Shown piece by piece: positions 44,914 through 53,569 of a DNA stretch of 64,000 nt. The position numbers and the translations under genes were made by a program. This DNA comes from Clostridium sp. K13 (GTDB lineage Bacteria > Bacillota > Clostridia > Clostridiales > Clostridiaceae), in NCBI RefSeq assembly GCF_019734195.1, contig NZ_JAASHM010000010.1, positions 1 to 64,000 on the forward strand. The letters are read 5' to 3'. Position 1 is the stretch's first letter. The number at the start of each line of letters is the position of its first letter. Below the pieces are notes generated by a model, which was given only the letters and a program-made list of their open reading frames with translations, ran no database searches and was not told the DNA's origin.

Positions 44914-46836
44914 ATGAACTTCAAGGAATTTATAACTACAGATAGAGAAAATAGAAATAATGAAAAATTTGAAGGAACATTTTTGGATTACTTAGAAATT
45001 GTAAAACAAAATCCAGATGTAGCAAAACTTTCACATAAGAGGTTATATGACTTTATTATGAGTAAGGGGGTAGATGTTTTAAAGGGCGATGAGCACCCAA
45101 GAATAAGAAAAATATATGGTAATGAAACAATTAGGGAATATGGATATTTTAAAGAAGATTTCTTTGGAATTGATAAAATTCTAATGAAGCTAGTTAATTA
45201 TTTACACTCTGCATCTATGAAAGGTGAGGAATCTAGACAAGTTTTATACTTAGTAGGACCTGTTGGAGCTGGTAAATCATCATTAGTAGAATCATTAAAG
45301 AGCGCATTAGTTCAATGTGAACCAATATATTCTTTAAAGGGTTGTCCTATGCATGAAGAACCTTTACACCTAGTGCCAAATCACTTAAGACCTAAGTTTA
45401 ATGAAATGTTAGGTGTTCAAATAGAAGGAGATTTATGTCCTGTATGTAAATATAGATTACTTCATGAGTTTAATGGGGAATATGAAAATTTCCCTGTTGA
45501 GAGAAAAGGATTCTCTATAAGATCAAGAAAGGGAGTTGGAGTTGTTCCACCAGTTGACCCTAATAATCAAGATACTTCAATATTAACAGGTTCTATTGAT
45601 ATTTCTAAGATGGATATGTATCCAGAAGATGACCCAAGAATATTCTCATTAAATGGTGCATTTAATGTTGGTAATAGAGGATTAGTAGAATTTATAGAAG
45701 TATTTAAAAATGATGTTGAATATCTACACACAATTATAACTGCAACACAAGAAAAATCTATACCATCACCAGGTAAAGGATCAATGATTTACTTTGATGG
45801 ATTAATAATCGCTCACTCAAATGAGGCTGAATGGAATAAGTTTAAATCAGATCATACTAACGAAGCTATATTAGATAGAATTGTAAAAATCGAAGTTCCT
45901 TATTGCTTAGAGCTTGAAGAGGAAATTAAGATTTATGAAAAGATATTAAGAAAGAGCAACTTTAATGCGCATATAGCACCGCATACAATTGAAGTCGCAG
46001 CTATGTTTGCTATACTTTCAAGATTAACACCTTCTGCAAAGGTTGACCCAATGACTAAGCTTAAGATTTATAATGGTGAGGATTTAGTTGAAAAGGGAAC
46101 AACTAAGAAGATTGATATTTCAGAATTAAGAGAAGAAGCTGGTCCTTATGAAGGAATGAAAGGGATTAGTACAAGATTTATTATAAAGGCAATTGATAAT
46201 GCACTTTCAAATTCAGAGTATGATTGTATAAACCCATTAAGCATAATGGAAAGTATAATTAAATCTATTAAAGATATGGATATAGCAGCTGATGATAAGA
46301 AGAAGTATTTAGCATTTATTCAAGACACTATACGTAAAGAATATAATAAGATATTAGAAAAAGAAATAACAAAGGCATTTATTCATTCATTTAGAGAACA
46401 AGCTGAAAGTCTTTTCAATAATTATATAGATAATGCTGAGGCTTTTGTTAATAAAACTAGAATTAAAGATGCTCAAACTGGTGAAGAATTAAATCCTGAT
46501 GAAGAGTTTATGAGAAGTATAGAAGAACAAATAGGAGTATCAGAGGCATCAAGCAAAGGATTTAGAGCTGATGTAACATCTTATATGTTCTATCTAATAA
46601 GAAATGGATCAAAGATAGATTACAAATCTTATGAACCTCTAAAAGAAGCTATAGAAAAGAAACTTATAGCATCAGTAAGAGATTTATCTAGAATAATTAC
46701 TAAATCAAGAGTTAGAGATAAAGAGCAAACTGAAAAATATAATGCTATGGTTGATGAAATGCAAAGAAATGGATATTGCCAACACTGCTGCGATGTAATT
46801 CTTAAATATGCCGCTAACAACTTGTGGAAGGATTGA
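44914..46836 (+). CDS. prkA: PrkA AAA+ protein (serine kinase/protease, sporulation)
   Basis: 640 residues, full length. AAA+ Walker A VGPVGAGKSSLVESLK near 113, zinc-like GCPMHEEPLHLVP and CPVCKYRLLHEF, and a C-terminal PrkA domain. In Bacillus and Clostridium it is sporulation-linked and reported both as kinase and as a Lon-like protease. ATG 44914 follows GGGGAGGG. It is the first gene of the conserved prkA-yhbH-spoVR operon. Confidence 0.96.
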   Translation: MNFKEFITTDRENRNNEKFEGTFLDYLEIVKQNPDVAKLSHKRLYDFIMSKGVDVLKGDEHPRIRKIYGNETIREYGYFKEDFFGIDKILMKLVNYLHSASMKGEESRQVLYLVGPVGAGKSSLVESLKSALVQCEPIYSLKGCPMHEEPLHLVPNHLRPKFNEMLGVQIEGDLCPVCKYRLLHEFNGEYENFPVERKGFSIRSRKGVGVVPPVDPNNQDTSILTGSIDISKMDMYPEDDPRIFSLNGAFNVGNRGLVEFIEVFKNDVEYLHTIITATQEKSIPSPGKGSMIYFDGLIIAHSNEAEWNKFKSDHTNEAILDRIVKIEVPYCLELEEEIKIYEKILRKSNFNAHIAPHTIEVAAMFAILSRLTPSAKVDPMTKLKIYNGEDLVEKGTTKKIDISELREEAGPYEGMKGISTRFIIKAIDNALSNSEYDCINPLSIMESIIKSIKDMDIAADDKKKYLAFIQDTIRKEYNKILEKEITKAFIHSFREQAESLFNNYIDNAEAFVNKTRIKDAQTGEELNPDEEFMRSIEEQIGVSEASSKGFRADVTSYMFYLIRNGSKIDYKSYEPLKEAIEKKLIASVRDLSRIITKSRVRDKEQTEKYNAMVDEMQRNGYCQHCCDVILKYAANNLWKD

Positions 46837-46842
46837 TAAGAA

Positions 46843-48021
46843 ATGGCTATATTTAGAGATAATACTATAAATCCTGTTGAACATGATAGAAGTATTGAGG
46901 ATAGAAGAAGACATAGGCAGTTGGTTGAGAAATCTATTAAAGAAAATTTAGGAGATATACTCTCTGAAGAAAGTATTGTAGGTGAAACTAAAAATAAAAA
47001 ATTCAAAATTCCCATTAGGGGAATAAAAGAATATCAATTTGTATATGGTAGCAACAATAAAGGTGTTGCTACCGGTACAGGTGAAGAAAAACGTGGTGAT
47101 AAAATAGGATCAGCTGATTCTTCAAGTGGTAAAAAGGGGAATAAAGGTGCAGGTAATTCTGAAGGTGACGATGTATATGAAACAGAAATAACTTTAGAAG
47201 AGTTAATGGATTATATTGTTGAGGATTTAGATTTACCTAATTTAGATAAGAAAAAATATTCAGAAGTTATTACTGAAAGTGCTAGTAGAAAAAGGGGATA
47301 CCAAAGACATGGTATTAATCCAAGACTAGCAAAGAAAAAGACAGTTATGGCTAAAACAGCTAGAAAGCAAGGAAAGAAGAGAGCTCTGAAAGAAGCAGGG
47401 TTAGATACTGAATTAGAAAGATTTCCATTTAGAGAAGATGATATTAGGTATTATAGGGTAAAAACAAAACCTAAAAAGGAAAGTAATGCTGTAATGATAT
47501 TTATAATGGACGTATCTGGTTCTATGGATAGTACTAAAAAGTATTTAGCAAGATCATTTTTCTTTGTTTTATCTACTTTTATAAAGAGGAAATATAATAA
47601 TATTGCATTTGAGTTTATTTCTCATACAACAGTTGCAAAGCAAGTTAATGAATATGAATTTTTCCATAAAGCAGAATCTGGAGGAACATATATTTCTAGT
47701 GGTTTAAACTTAGCACTAAAGCTTATTGAGGAAAAATATTCTCCAGATGTTTGGAATATATATCCCGTATATGCAAGTGATGGTGATAACTGGTCTGAGG
47801 ATAATGAAAGAGCAATTGAATCTGTAAAGAAGCTTTGCGAAATAAGTAATATGTTTGGATATGCTGAATTATTACCATCAACTTATTCAACAACTATGTA
47901 TTATAGATTTAATAAAGAAGTTTCTGATAAGAAATTTGTCTCTGTTATTGTTAAAGAGAAAAAGAATCTGTGGGATGCTCTTAAGTTAATGCTAAGCAAG
48001 GAGCTGAGGGAGGATGAATAA
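46843..48021 (+). CDS. yhbH: Sporulation protein YhbH (DUF444, VWA-like)
   Basis: 392 residues. The N-terminal part is charged, with a Gly/Ser/Lys-rich stretch (about 72-105), then a MIDAS-like VWA domain: [17 protein letters not shown] near 218-235 gives the DxSxS metal site. Family YhbH/YeaH normally sits between PrkA and SpoVR, as it does here. The stop shares a base with the spoVR start. Its exact role is unknown, but it is conserved with stress or sporulation functions. Confidence 0.94.
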   Translation: MAIFRDNTINPVEHDRSIEDRRRHRQLVEKSIKENLGDILSEESIVGETKNKKFKIPIRGIKEYQFVYGSNNKGVATGTGEEKRGDKIGSADSSSGKKGNKGAGNSEGDDVYETEITLEELMDYIVEDLDLPNLDKKKYSEVITESASRKRGYQRHGINPRLAKKKTVMAKTARKQGKKRALKEAGLDTELERFPFREDDIRYYRVKTKPKKESNAVMIFIMDVSGSMDSTKKYLARSFFFVLSTFIKRKYNNIAFEFISHTTVAKQVNEYEFFHKAESGGTYISSGLNLALKLIEEKYSPDVWNIYPVYASDGDNWSEDNERAIESVKKLCEISNMFGYAELLPSTYSTTMYYRFNKEVSDKKFVSVIVKEKKNLWDALKLMLSKELREDE

Positions 48022-49391
48022 TGGAGTACACATTAAAGGAATTAGAAGAATGGAATGTGAAAATTGAAAAGAAAGCAACTGAATATGGACTTGATTATTA
48101 TCCACAAGAGTTTGAAATTGTTGGATTTAATGAGATGTTAGCTTATGAAGCTTATGTTGGAATGCCATCTAAGTATCCACATTGGAGCTATGGTAAGGCA
48201 TATGAAAAAAGTAAAACTTTATATTCATTAAACTTAACAGGATTACCTTATGAAATGGTTATAAACTCGAATCCATCTCTTGCATATTTAATGAAAGAAA
48301 ATACGTTGCTTTTACAAATTCTAACTATGGCCCATGTATATGGACATAATGATTTCTTTAAGAATAATAGGTTATTTAGAGAAGGAACTAAGGCCTATTA
48401 TACTTTAGAGATGTTTAAATTAGATGCGGATATAATTAGAAGCTATATAAATGATCCTAATATAGGATATAGTAGAGTTGAAAAGATTTTAGATGCAGCA
48501 CATGCACTTAGATACCAAATACCAAGAGTTGTTGGTATGAAGGAATTAAGTGATGAAGAAATTAAGTCTAAGTTAATAGAAGAGTATAATATGAAAATTG
48601 AAGGTAGGGATATATTAAATAGTGATGAGGAAATTGAACTACCAGACTTAAGTAAAATACCTATAGAACCTTGTGATGATGTTATAGGTTTTATAATTAA
48701 ATACGGATCTTTAGAAGAGTGGGAAAAATCTATATTAAAAATAGTTAAAAGGGAAACTCAATACTTTATACCTCAAATTGAGACTAAGATAATGAATGAA
48801 GGATGGGCAAGCTATTGTCACTATAATATTTTGAAGAGTTTAAACTTACCAGATGGATTACATCTTGAGTTTATAAAACGTCATAATGATGTTATAGCAC
48901 CTGCATTAGGTGGATTAAATCCATATTATGTTGGGTTCAAGATATTTGAGGATATTGAGAAGCGCTATGGAAGAGATAAGATGTTTGAAGTTAGATATAT
49001 AGAAAGAGATAATTCTTTTTTAAGAAAATATTTAACTCAAGATTTATGTAGAGAATTAGGTTTATTCCAATATGCAAAGAAGAGTTTTGAATTTGTGGTT
49101 GATGAAGTATCAGATGAAGAGGGTTGGAAAGTTATAAGAGATACTATGTCTGATTCCTGTGGAGTTGGATCTATTCCTTATATAAGAATTACTGATTTGA
49201 ATAAGCGTGATGGAACTTTGACATTAGAACATGTTTTTGATGGAAGAGAACTTGAGTTGCTTTATGCAAAGGAAACAATAAAATATTTATTTGATCTTTG
49301 GGGCCATAAGATTATATTAAAAACACATACTAAAGAAGGTAGAAGTATAGAAATAGTATGTGATAATGACAGAAGAGTAACGGTAAATTAA
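48021..49391 (+). CDS. spoVR: Stage V sporulation protein R
   Basis: 456 residues. SpoVR is involved in spore cortex formation in Bacillus. Conserved stretches include YPHWSYGKAYE, AHVYGHNDFFKNN and the NEGWASYCHYNIL motif with conserved His residues. The ATG at 48021 overlaps the yhbH stop by one base. The three genes have no intervening promoter. Confidence 0.96.
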   Translation: MEYTLKELEEWNVKIEKKATEYGLDYYPQEFEIVGFNEMLAYEAYVGMPSKYPHWSYGKAYEKSKTLYSLNLTGLPYEMVINSNPSLAYLMKENTLLLQILTMAHVYGHNDFFKNNRLFREGTKAYYTLEMFKLDADIIRSYINDPNIGYSRVEKILDAAHALRYQIPRVVGMKELSDEEIKSKLIEEYNMKIEGRDILNSDEEIELPDLSKIPIEPCDDVIGFIIKYGSLEEWEKSILKIVKRETQYFIPQIETKIMNEGWASYCHYNILKSLNLPDGLHLEFIKRHNDVIAPALGGLNPYYVGFKIFEDIEKRYGRDKMFEVRYIERDNSFLRKYLTQDLCRELGLFQYAKKSFEFVVDEVSDEEGWKVIRDTMSDSCGVGSIPYIRITDLNKRDGTLTLEHVFDGRELELLYAKETIKYLFDLWGHKIILKTHTKEGRSIEIVCDNDRRVTVN

Positions 49392-49401
49392 GATTAAAGA
49401 G

Positions 49402-49463
49402 AAAATGATGAATTAAAAATGAGAAGTACTATGTTTACTATCATTTATGATTCATCATTTTTG
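49402..49463 (+). terminator. Terminator after spoVR
   Basis: AAAATGATGAAT (49402-49413) pairs with ATTCATCATTTT (49450-), with inner complementary words; a T-run follows. Confidence 0.75.
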
Positions 49464-49510
49464 TATGTTTTGAATAGTTTAATATTAGAAATATTTTAGA
49501 GGAGATTAAA

Positions 49511-50053
49511 ATGGATTTTAAAGGCAGTAAAACTGAGAAAAACTTATATAGAACCTTTGCAGGAGAAAGTAGGGCAAGAACTAAATATAATTTGTATGCG
49601 GAGAAGGCAAGAAGTGAAGGCGATGAGTGGGTAGGACAAATTTTTGATACTACAGCAATAAATGAATTAGCTCATGCAAGGAGAATCTATAGAGATTTTT
49701 TAAGATTAGTTTGTAGTACCAAGGAAAATTTAGTTGATGCAATATGTGGTGAAACAGCAGAGTATAAGGATTTATATGCTAAGTTTGAAAAAGAAGCAAG
49801 AGAAGAAGGATTTAATAATATTGCTGAATTTTATAAGGAACTTAGAGAAGTAGAGGAAGAACATTCAGATAGGTTTAAAGATTTATATGATAGATTAGAT
49901 AAGGGAACAATGTTTAGTGGACCAGAAGATTCTAAGTGGGTTTGTATGAATTGTGGATATATACACGAGGGCAAAGAAGTACCAGAAAAGTGTCCATTAT
50001 GTGGGTATCCAAGAGCTTATTTTAAACCATATTGCGAAATTAAAAATGTATAA
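49511..50053 (+). CDS. rbr: Rubrerythrin
   Basis: 180 residues. Non-haem diiron protein that reduces H2O2 in anaerobes. The ferritin-like four-helix part has AGESRARTKY, NELAHARR and REVEEEHSDRF with the iron-ligand Glu and His residues. The C-terminal rubredoxin-like domain has CMNCGYIHEGKEVPEKCPLC, i.e. two CxxC pairs. ATG follows GGAG. Two small unknown genes follow closely. Confidence 0.95.
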   Translation: MDFKGSKTEKNLYRTFAGESRARTKYNLYAEKARSEGDEWVGQIFDTTAINELAHARRIYRDFLRLVCSTKENLVDAICGETAEYKDLYAKFEKEAREEGFNNIAEFYKELREVEEEHSDRFKDLYDRLDKGTMFSGPEDSKWVCMNCGYIHEGKEVPEKCPLCGYPRAYFKPYCEIKNV

Positions 50054-50066
50054 GGAGTTATGAAGG

Positions 50067-50477
50067 ATGTTTATATCAATACCAAAGGAATTTTTTGTAC
50101 CAGTTATTTTTGGTGATACATTTATATTAAATGAAGAAAATAATAATTTAGAATTAGATTTAAATATGTATAGAGAAAGTACTGGTAAAAAAAATAATGA
50201 TAATTTAGAAATGAATAAAGAATATCTAAAAAATAGCAAAGCTATAAAAGAAAAGCAAGATATTATTGATGTTGAAGTAAATATGAATGAAGAACAATGT
50301 GGAAATAAAGAAATTACTAAAACAGAGACAAAGGAAGAAGGAACTACAATGTACATGCCTTTAAAGGGAGAAATTGATTTGAATAAAATGTGTAATGAGG
50401 TAGGGAAAATTTTTGAACTAATAGATGATGAATTTATAGAAAATATTGAAATTAAAGGTTGTAACGAAAAGAAATAA
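50067..50477 (+). CDS. Small charged protein of unknown function
   Basis: 136 residues, starting 14 bases after rubrerythrin behind AAGGAG. The N-terminus SIPKEFFVPVIFGDTFIL is a compact strand-like region. The middle (about 30-85) is very rich in Asn, Lys and Glu and probably disordered. A short helix and NIEIKGCNEKK end it. No family recognised. It probably belongs to the rbr transcription unit. Confidence 0.55.
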   Translation: MFISIPKEFFVPVIFGDTFILNEENNNLELDLNMYRESTGKKNNDNLEMNKEYLKNSKAIKEKQDIIDVEVNMNEEQCGNKEITKTETKEEGTTMYMPLKGEIDLNKMCNEVGKIFELIDDEFIENIEIKGCNEKK

Positions 50478-50498
50478 TTATGATTTGGAGGTATTTAA

Positions 50499-50897
50499 AT
50501 GAAATACCAACAATTGATGAAAGAATATTATGTTAATATTAATAATTTAAATCAATTGCTAAAAACAATGGTAGACTCTTATAGGCTTTTAATAGGAGGA
50601 GCAGCGGAATTAAATAATATATATGAGGCAAAAAGTAGTTATGTTAAGGAAGCTGTTCATAGAGCTAATAAATTGGGGGATACAATAGATAATGTAATTG
50701 ATTTATTAGAAGAATGTGGGGAAAGTTATTTTAAATATTGTTCTGTAGTTGGAGAGTATATTTTAAAGAAAAGTGATAATAAAGTAATTTTAACGGAAGT
50801 AGATGATGAACTGTTTTTTCAAGATTCGTCTACTAGAGAAGAGTTTGAAATGTTAAAGGCTTATAAAAAAGAGCAGGAAGAAAAATTAAAAAATTAA
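50499..50897 (+). CDS. Small helical protein of unknown function
   Basis: 132 residues behind GGAGG, 21 bases after the preceding gene. Residues 1-75 are predicted helical with heptad-like Leu/Ile spacing (NNLNQLLKTMVDSYRLL, DTIDNVIDLLEEC), suggesting a coiled coil. No domain recognised. Same transcription unit as rubrerythrin, judged by spacing and a shared downstream terminator. Confidence 0.6.
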   Translation: MKYQQLMKEYYVNINNLNQLLKTMVDSYRLLIGGAAELNNIYEAKSSYVKEAVHRANKLGDTIDNVIDLLEECGESYFKYCSVVGEYILKKSDNKVILTEVDDELFFQDSSTREEFEMLKAYKKEQEEKLKN

Positions 50898-50909
50898 AAA
50901 ATAAAATAG

Positions 50910-50959
50910 GCTATATCAAAGTGAAATTTATTTAATTAGCTTTGATATAGCTTTTTTTT
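50910..50959. terminator. Bidirectional terminator between the small gene and pssA
   Basis: GCTATATCAAAG pairs with CTTTGATATAGC (50940-50951), then seven Ts. Confidence 0.92.
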
Positions 50960-51479
50960 AGAATTTTTTCAGTTTAAACGTACTTACCATTAAATAAGAA
51001 CCTAATAATAATAATAAAAATGGAATAAGTGCAGAAATATTTTTATTAATGGTAAATAAACAGAATAATGCTAAAGCACTACCGGTAACAGTAATAGGAA
51101 CACCTGTAAAAACTCCATTAAATTCACTTGCATTATATCTAGCTAGTCTAAAAGCGCCGCATATAGGAAATAGTAAAAGTGGAAGAATTCCTAATATGCC
51201 AGCAGGGCCTAGTGTATAAAAATCAAATAATAAAAATACTAGTATAGATGGTGCAACACCAAAAGACACTAAATCAGCTAATGAATCTAGCTCTTTGCCT
51301 AAATCGCTTGAAACTTGTAGATAGCGAGCTATTCTACCATCATATCGATCAACTAATGCAGCAAGTAATATAAAAATACAAGCTAACGAATAGTTGCCAT
51401 CAAAGGTAGAAAGCAATGATAATATTCCAAATGATAAATTAATAAAGGTAAAGATGTTAGGAATACTGCTTTTTCTCAT
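50958..51479 (-). CDS. pssA: CDP-diacylglycerol-serine O-phosphatidyltransferase
   Basis: 173 residues, with about six transmembrane helices. The CDP-alcohol phosphotransferase motif is complete in the order DRYDGRIARYL, then GKELDSLAD. This enzyme makes phosphatidylserine. ATG 51479 follows AGGAG. No decarboxylase gene (psd) is adjacent. Confidence 0.93.
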   Translation of the reverse strand: MRKSSIPNIFTFINLSFGILSLLSTFDGNYSLACIFILLAALVDRYDGRIARYLQVSSDLGKELDSLADLVSFGVAPSILVFLLFDFYTLGPAGILGILPLLLFPICGAFRLARYNASEFNGVFTGVPITVTGSALALFCLFTINKNISALIPFLLLLLGSYLMVSTFKLKKF

Positions 51480-51700
51480 ATAATCACTCCTAAGTTTATC
51501 TTACATAAAGATAATTATAGCATAAATTTTAAAAAAAATTAACAATCCCTAAAAGTCAATATTTAAAAATTTGTTAAGTAGCAAAAAAAGCTAGGTTTAC
51601 AAATATAATATAGTATATAGAGTAAACTTTAAGTATATTCAACATATAGCGTAATAAAATCTATGTGGTATAATTTTATATATATAATAGGAGGGATACA

Positions 51701-52582
51701 ATGAAAAAGGTAAAGTTAATTTATAATCCGTATTCTGGAGAGAATGTTATTTTGTCAAAATTAGATGCAATAATTAACATACATCAACAAGCAGGGCTTA
51801 CTATAGTACCTTATAGAATAAGAAAGGAATGTGGAATAGAAAGTGCATTTCATGATATAAAACCAGGTGAATATGAATATGTACTAGTTGCTGGAGGGGA
51901 TGGAACTGTTGATTCAGTAGTAAACACTATGGCAAAGCAAGGGATTTCATTACCTATAGGAATATTACCAGTAGGTACAGCAAATGATTTTTCGAAGTTC
52001 TTAGGGATACCATTTGATGTAGAAGAAGCTTGTAAGCAAATAATTGGTTCAACAGCAACTACTGTAGATTTAGGAAATATAAATGATAAATACTTTGTAA
52101 ATGTTGCTAGTACAGGACTTTTTACAGATGTGTCTCAAAAAACTGATGTAAATTTAAAGAATACAATTGGAAAGCTAGCATATTATTTAAAAGGATTAGA
52201 AGAATTACCTAATTTTAGACCTTTAAAGGTAAAAATAACATCAGAACAAGTAAACTTTGATGGTACTATGTATCTTATGTTAATCTTTAATGGAAAGACT
52301 GCAGGGAATTTTAACTTAGCAACTAGAGCAGATGCTACAGATGGAATGCTTGATGTAATAGTATTCAAGGCTGTTCCAGTATATGAATTAATACATTTAT
52401 TTATAAAAGTTCTTAAAGGAGAGCATTTAGATTCAGATAAGGTTATATATTTTAAAACAGATAGATTGCATATAGATTGTAATGAAGATATAGTTACAGA
52501 TATAGATGGAGAAAAAGGACCAGATTTTCCACTAGATATAAAATGTATTAAGGGTGGATTGAAAATTTTAGGAGTTAAATAG
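51701..52582 (+). CDS. Diacylglycerol kinase-like lipid kinase (YegS/BmrU family)
   Basis: 293 residues. The DAGK catalytic motif GGDGTVDSVVN is near 63-73, with IYNPYSGE at the N-terminus and LPVGTANDFSKFLGIP. The family phosphorylates diacylglycerol or related lipids in phospholipid recycling. ATG follows AGGAGGG. Lies next to pssA, on the opposite strand. Confidence 0.92.
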   Translation: MKKVKLIYNPYSGENVILSKLDAIINIHQQAGLTIVPYRIRKECGIESAFHDIKPGEYEYVLVAGGDGTVDSVVNTMAKQGISLPIGILPVGTANDFSKFLGIPFDVEEACKQIIGSTATTVDLGNINDKYFVNVASTGLFTDVSQKTDVNLKNTIGKLAYYLKGLEELPNFRPLKVKITSEQVNFDGTMYLMLIFNGKTAGNFNLATRADATDGMLDVIVFKAVPVYELIHLFIKVLKGEHLDSDKVIYFKTDRLHIDCNEDIVTDIDGEKGPDFPLDIKCIKGGLKILGVK

Positions 52583-52652
52583 AAATTTAAAGAATAAATA
52601 AATTAAAAATTTAATAATTATAAATAATAGTACTTTTGTAAAGGAGATAAAA

Positions 52653-53303
52653 ATGATAGCCTTTATTTATTTATGTATATTATTATTTATAATTATTTTT
52701 TCAGTATACCTAATATATTTAAGTTCTAATAAGTGTCCATCAAAGATACGAAAATTTTATTTAGTAAGCTTATTGATAATTGTAGTGAGGTATTTGTCAT
52801 TACTTTCTTTATGGTTAATACAACGTCAAAGAATAATTTACTTTATTAAAGTATTAACACAGTTAAGTTTAGTAGGAATGCCACTTTTAGTATTAGCAGC
52901 TATTTATATATTTTTGAGGGATGAAAATAGAAGTTTTAATTATAATTATACTTTTATGATTTTATTATTTTTAGTATACGTTGTAATAAATATATTTTAT
53001 AAGTTAGATATAAGAGTAGATAGTATATTTGGATTTATAGTAAGTTATAGAGAAATTTTAATTCCAAGTTTAATTTACTTAATATTAATTTCTTCATTTG
53101 TAGTTATAAGCTTGTTATTTATTGATAAGCCATATAGTAATACTAATGGAATGAAATTACTTTTAGTATCATTAATAATTACAGTTATAGAATTTGTAAT
53201 ATTTTTAGGGGGAATAAGGATTTTTCCTTACCCATTACTGGGAGAAATATGCATTTTAGGATGTTCATATAAGGCTATAACAACATTTAAAATTAAAAAA
53301 TAA
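52653..53303 (+). CDS. Six- or seven-segment membrane protein, unknown function
   Basis: 216 residues, nearly all hydrophobic helices separated by short basic loops. Starts at ATG 52653 behind AAGGAG. No motif identified. The codon use matches its neighbours, and it ends before an intrinsic terminator. A lipid-kinase-linked function is possible only from proximity. Confidence 0.6.
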   Translation: MIAFIYLCILLFIIIFSVYLIYLSSNKCPSKIRKFYLVSLLIIVVRYLSLLSLWLIQRQRIIYFIKVLTQLSLVGMPLLVLAAIYIFLRDENRSFNYNYTFMILLFLVYVVINIFYKLDIRVDSIFGFIVSYREILIPSLIYLILISSFVVISLLFIDKPYSNTNGMKLLLVSLIITVIEFVIFLGGIRIFPYPLLGEICILGCSYKAITTFKIKK

Positions 53304-53372
53304 AAATTAATAAATAAATATTGTTTTTAGAGTATTGCCTTTTAGTGGGTTGTTAATATAATATTAATATAG

Positions 53373-53397
53373 AATGCCCAATAAAGGGCATTTTTAT
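53373..53397 (+). terminator. Terminator after the membrane protein gene
   Basis: ATGCCC (53374-53379) pairs with GGGCAT around an AATAAA loop, followed by TTTTATT. Confidence 0.88.
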
Positions 53398-53457
53398 TGC
53401 AAATTTGTTGTTAAATTTACACTAAATAATTTTTGAAAATAACGGTGGTGAGATTAA

Positions 53458-53532
53458 ATGGAGGGTGTCCCTCAGAGTATTAATTTAAGAAAATTGAATA
53501 TAAGAAATAGTAGAGGGGAAACTCAGATTTAA
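53458..53532 (+). CDS. 24-codon leader ORF (candidate regulatory uORF)
   Basis: A short ORF with GGTGGTGAG upstream at 53444-53452 and ATG at 53458. Its peptide begins MEGVPQSINLRKLN and ends RGETQI, too short for an independent domain. Its last codons contain TAGAGGGGA, which pairs with TCTCCTCTA downstream. The same CTCCTC can instead pair with the GAGGAG of the 53570 ribosome binding site. It therefore may act through ribosome occupancy as an attenuator (inference). Confidence 0.5.
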   Translation: MEGVPQSINLRKLNIRNSRGETQI

Positions 53533-53562
53533 ATCAAATATCTCCTCTATTAATTGAGGAGG
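53511..53562 (+). promoter_or_regulatory. Mutually exclusive hairpins around the 53570 ribosome binding site
   Basis: Hairpin A: TAGAGGGGA (53511-53519) with TCTCCTCTA (53541-53549), 9 bp with one G-U. Hairpin B: CTCCTC (53542-53547) with GAGGAG (53556-53561), 6 bp, loop of 8 bases. They share CTCCTC, so only one can form. B hides the Shine-Dalgarno sequence GGAGG (53558-53562), while A exposes it. Confidence 0.55.
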
Positions 53563-53569
53563 AATTTTT

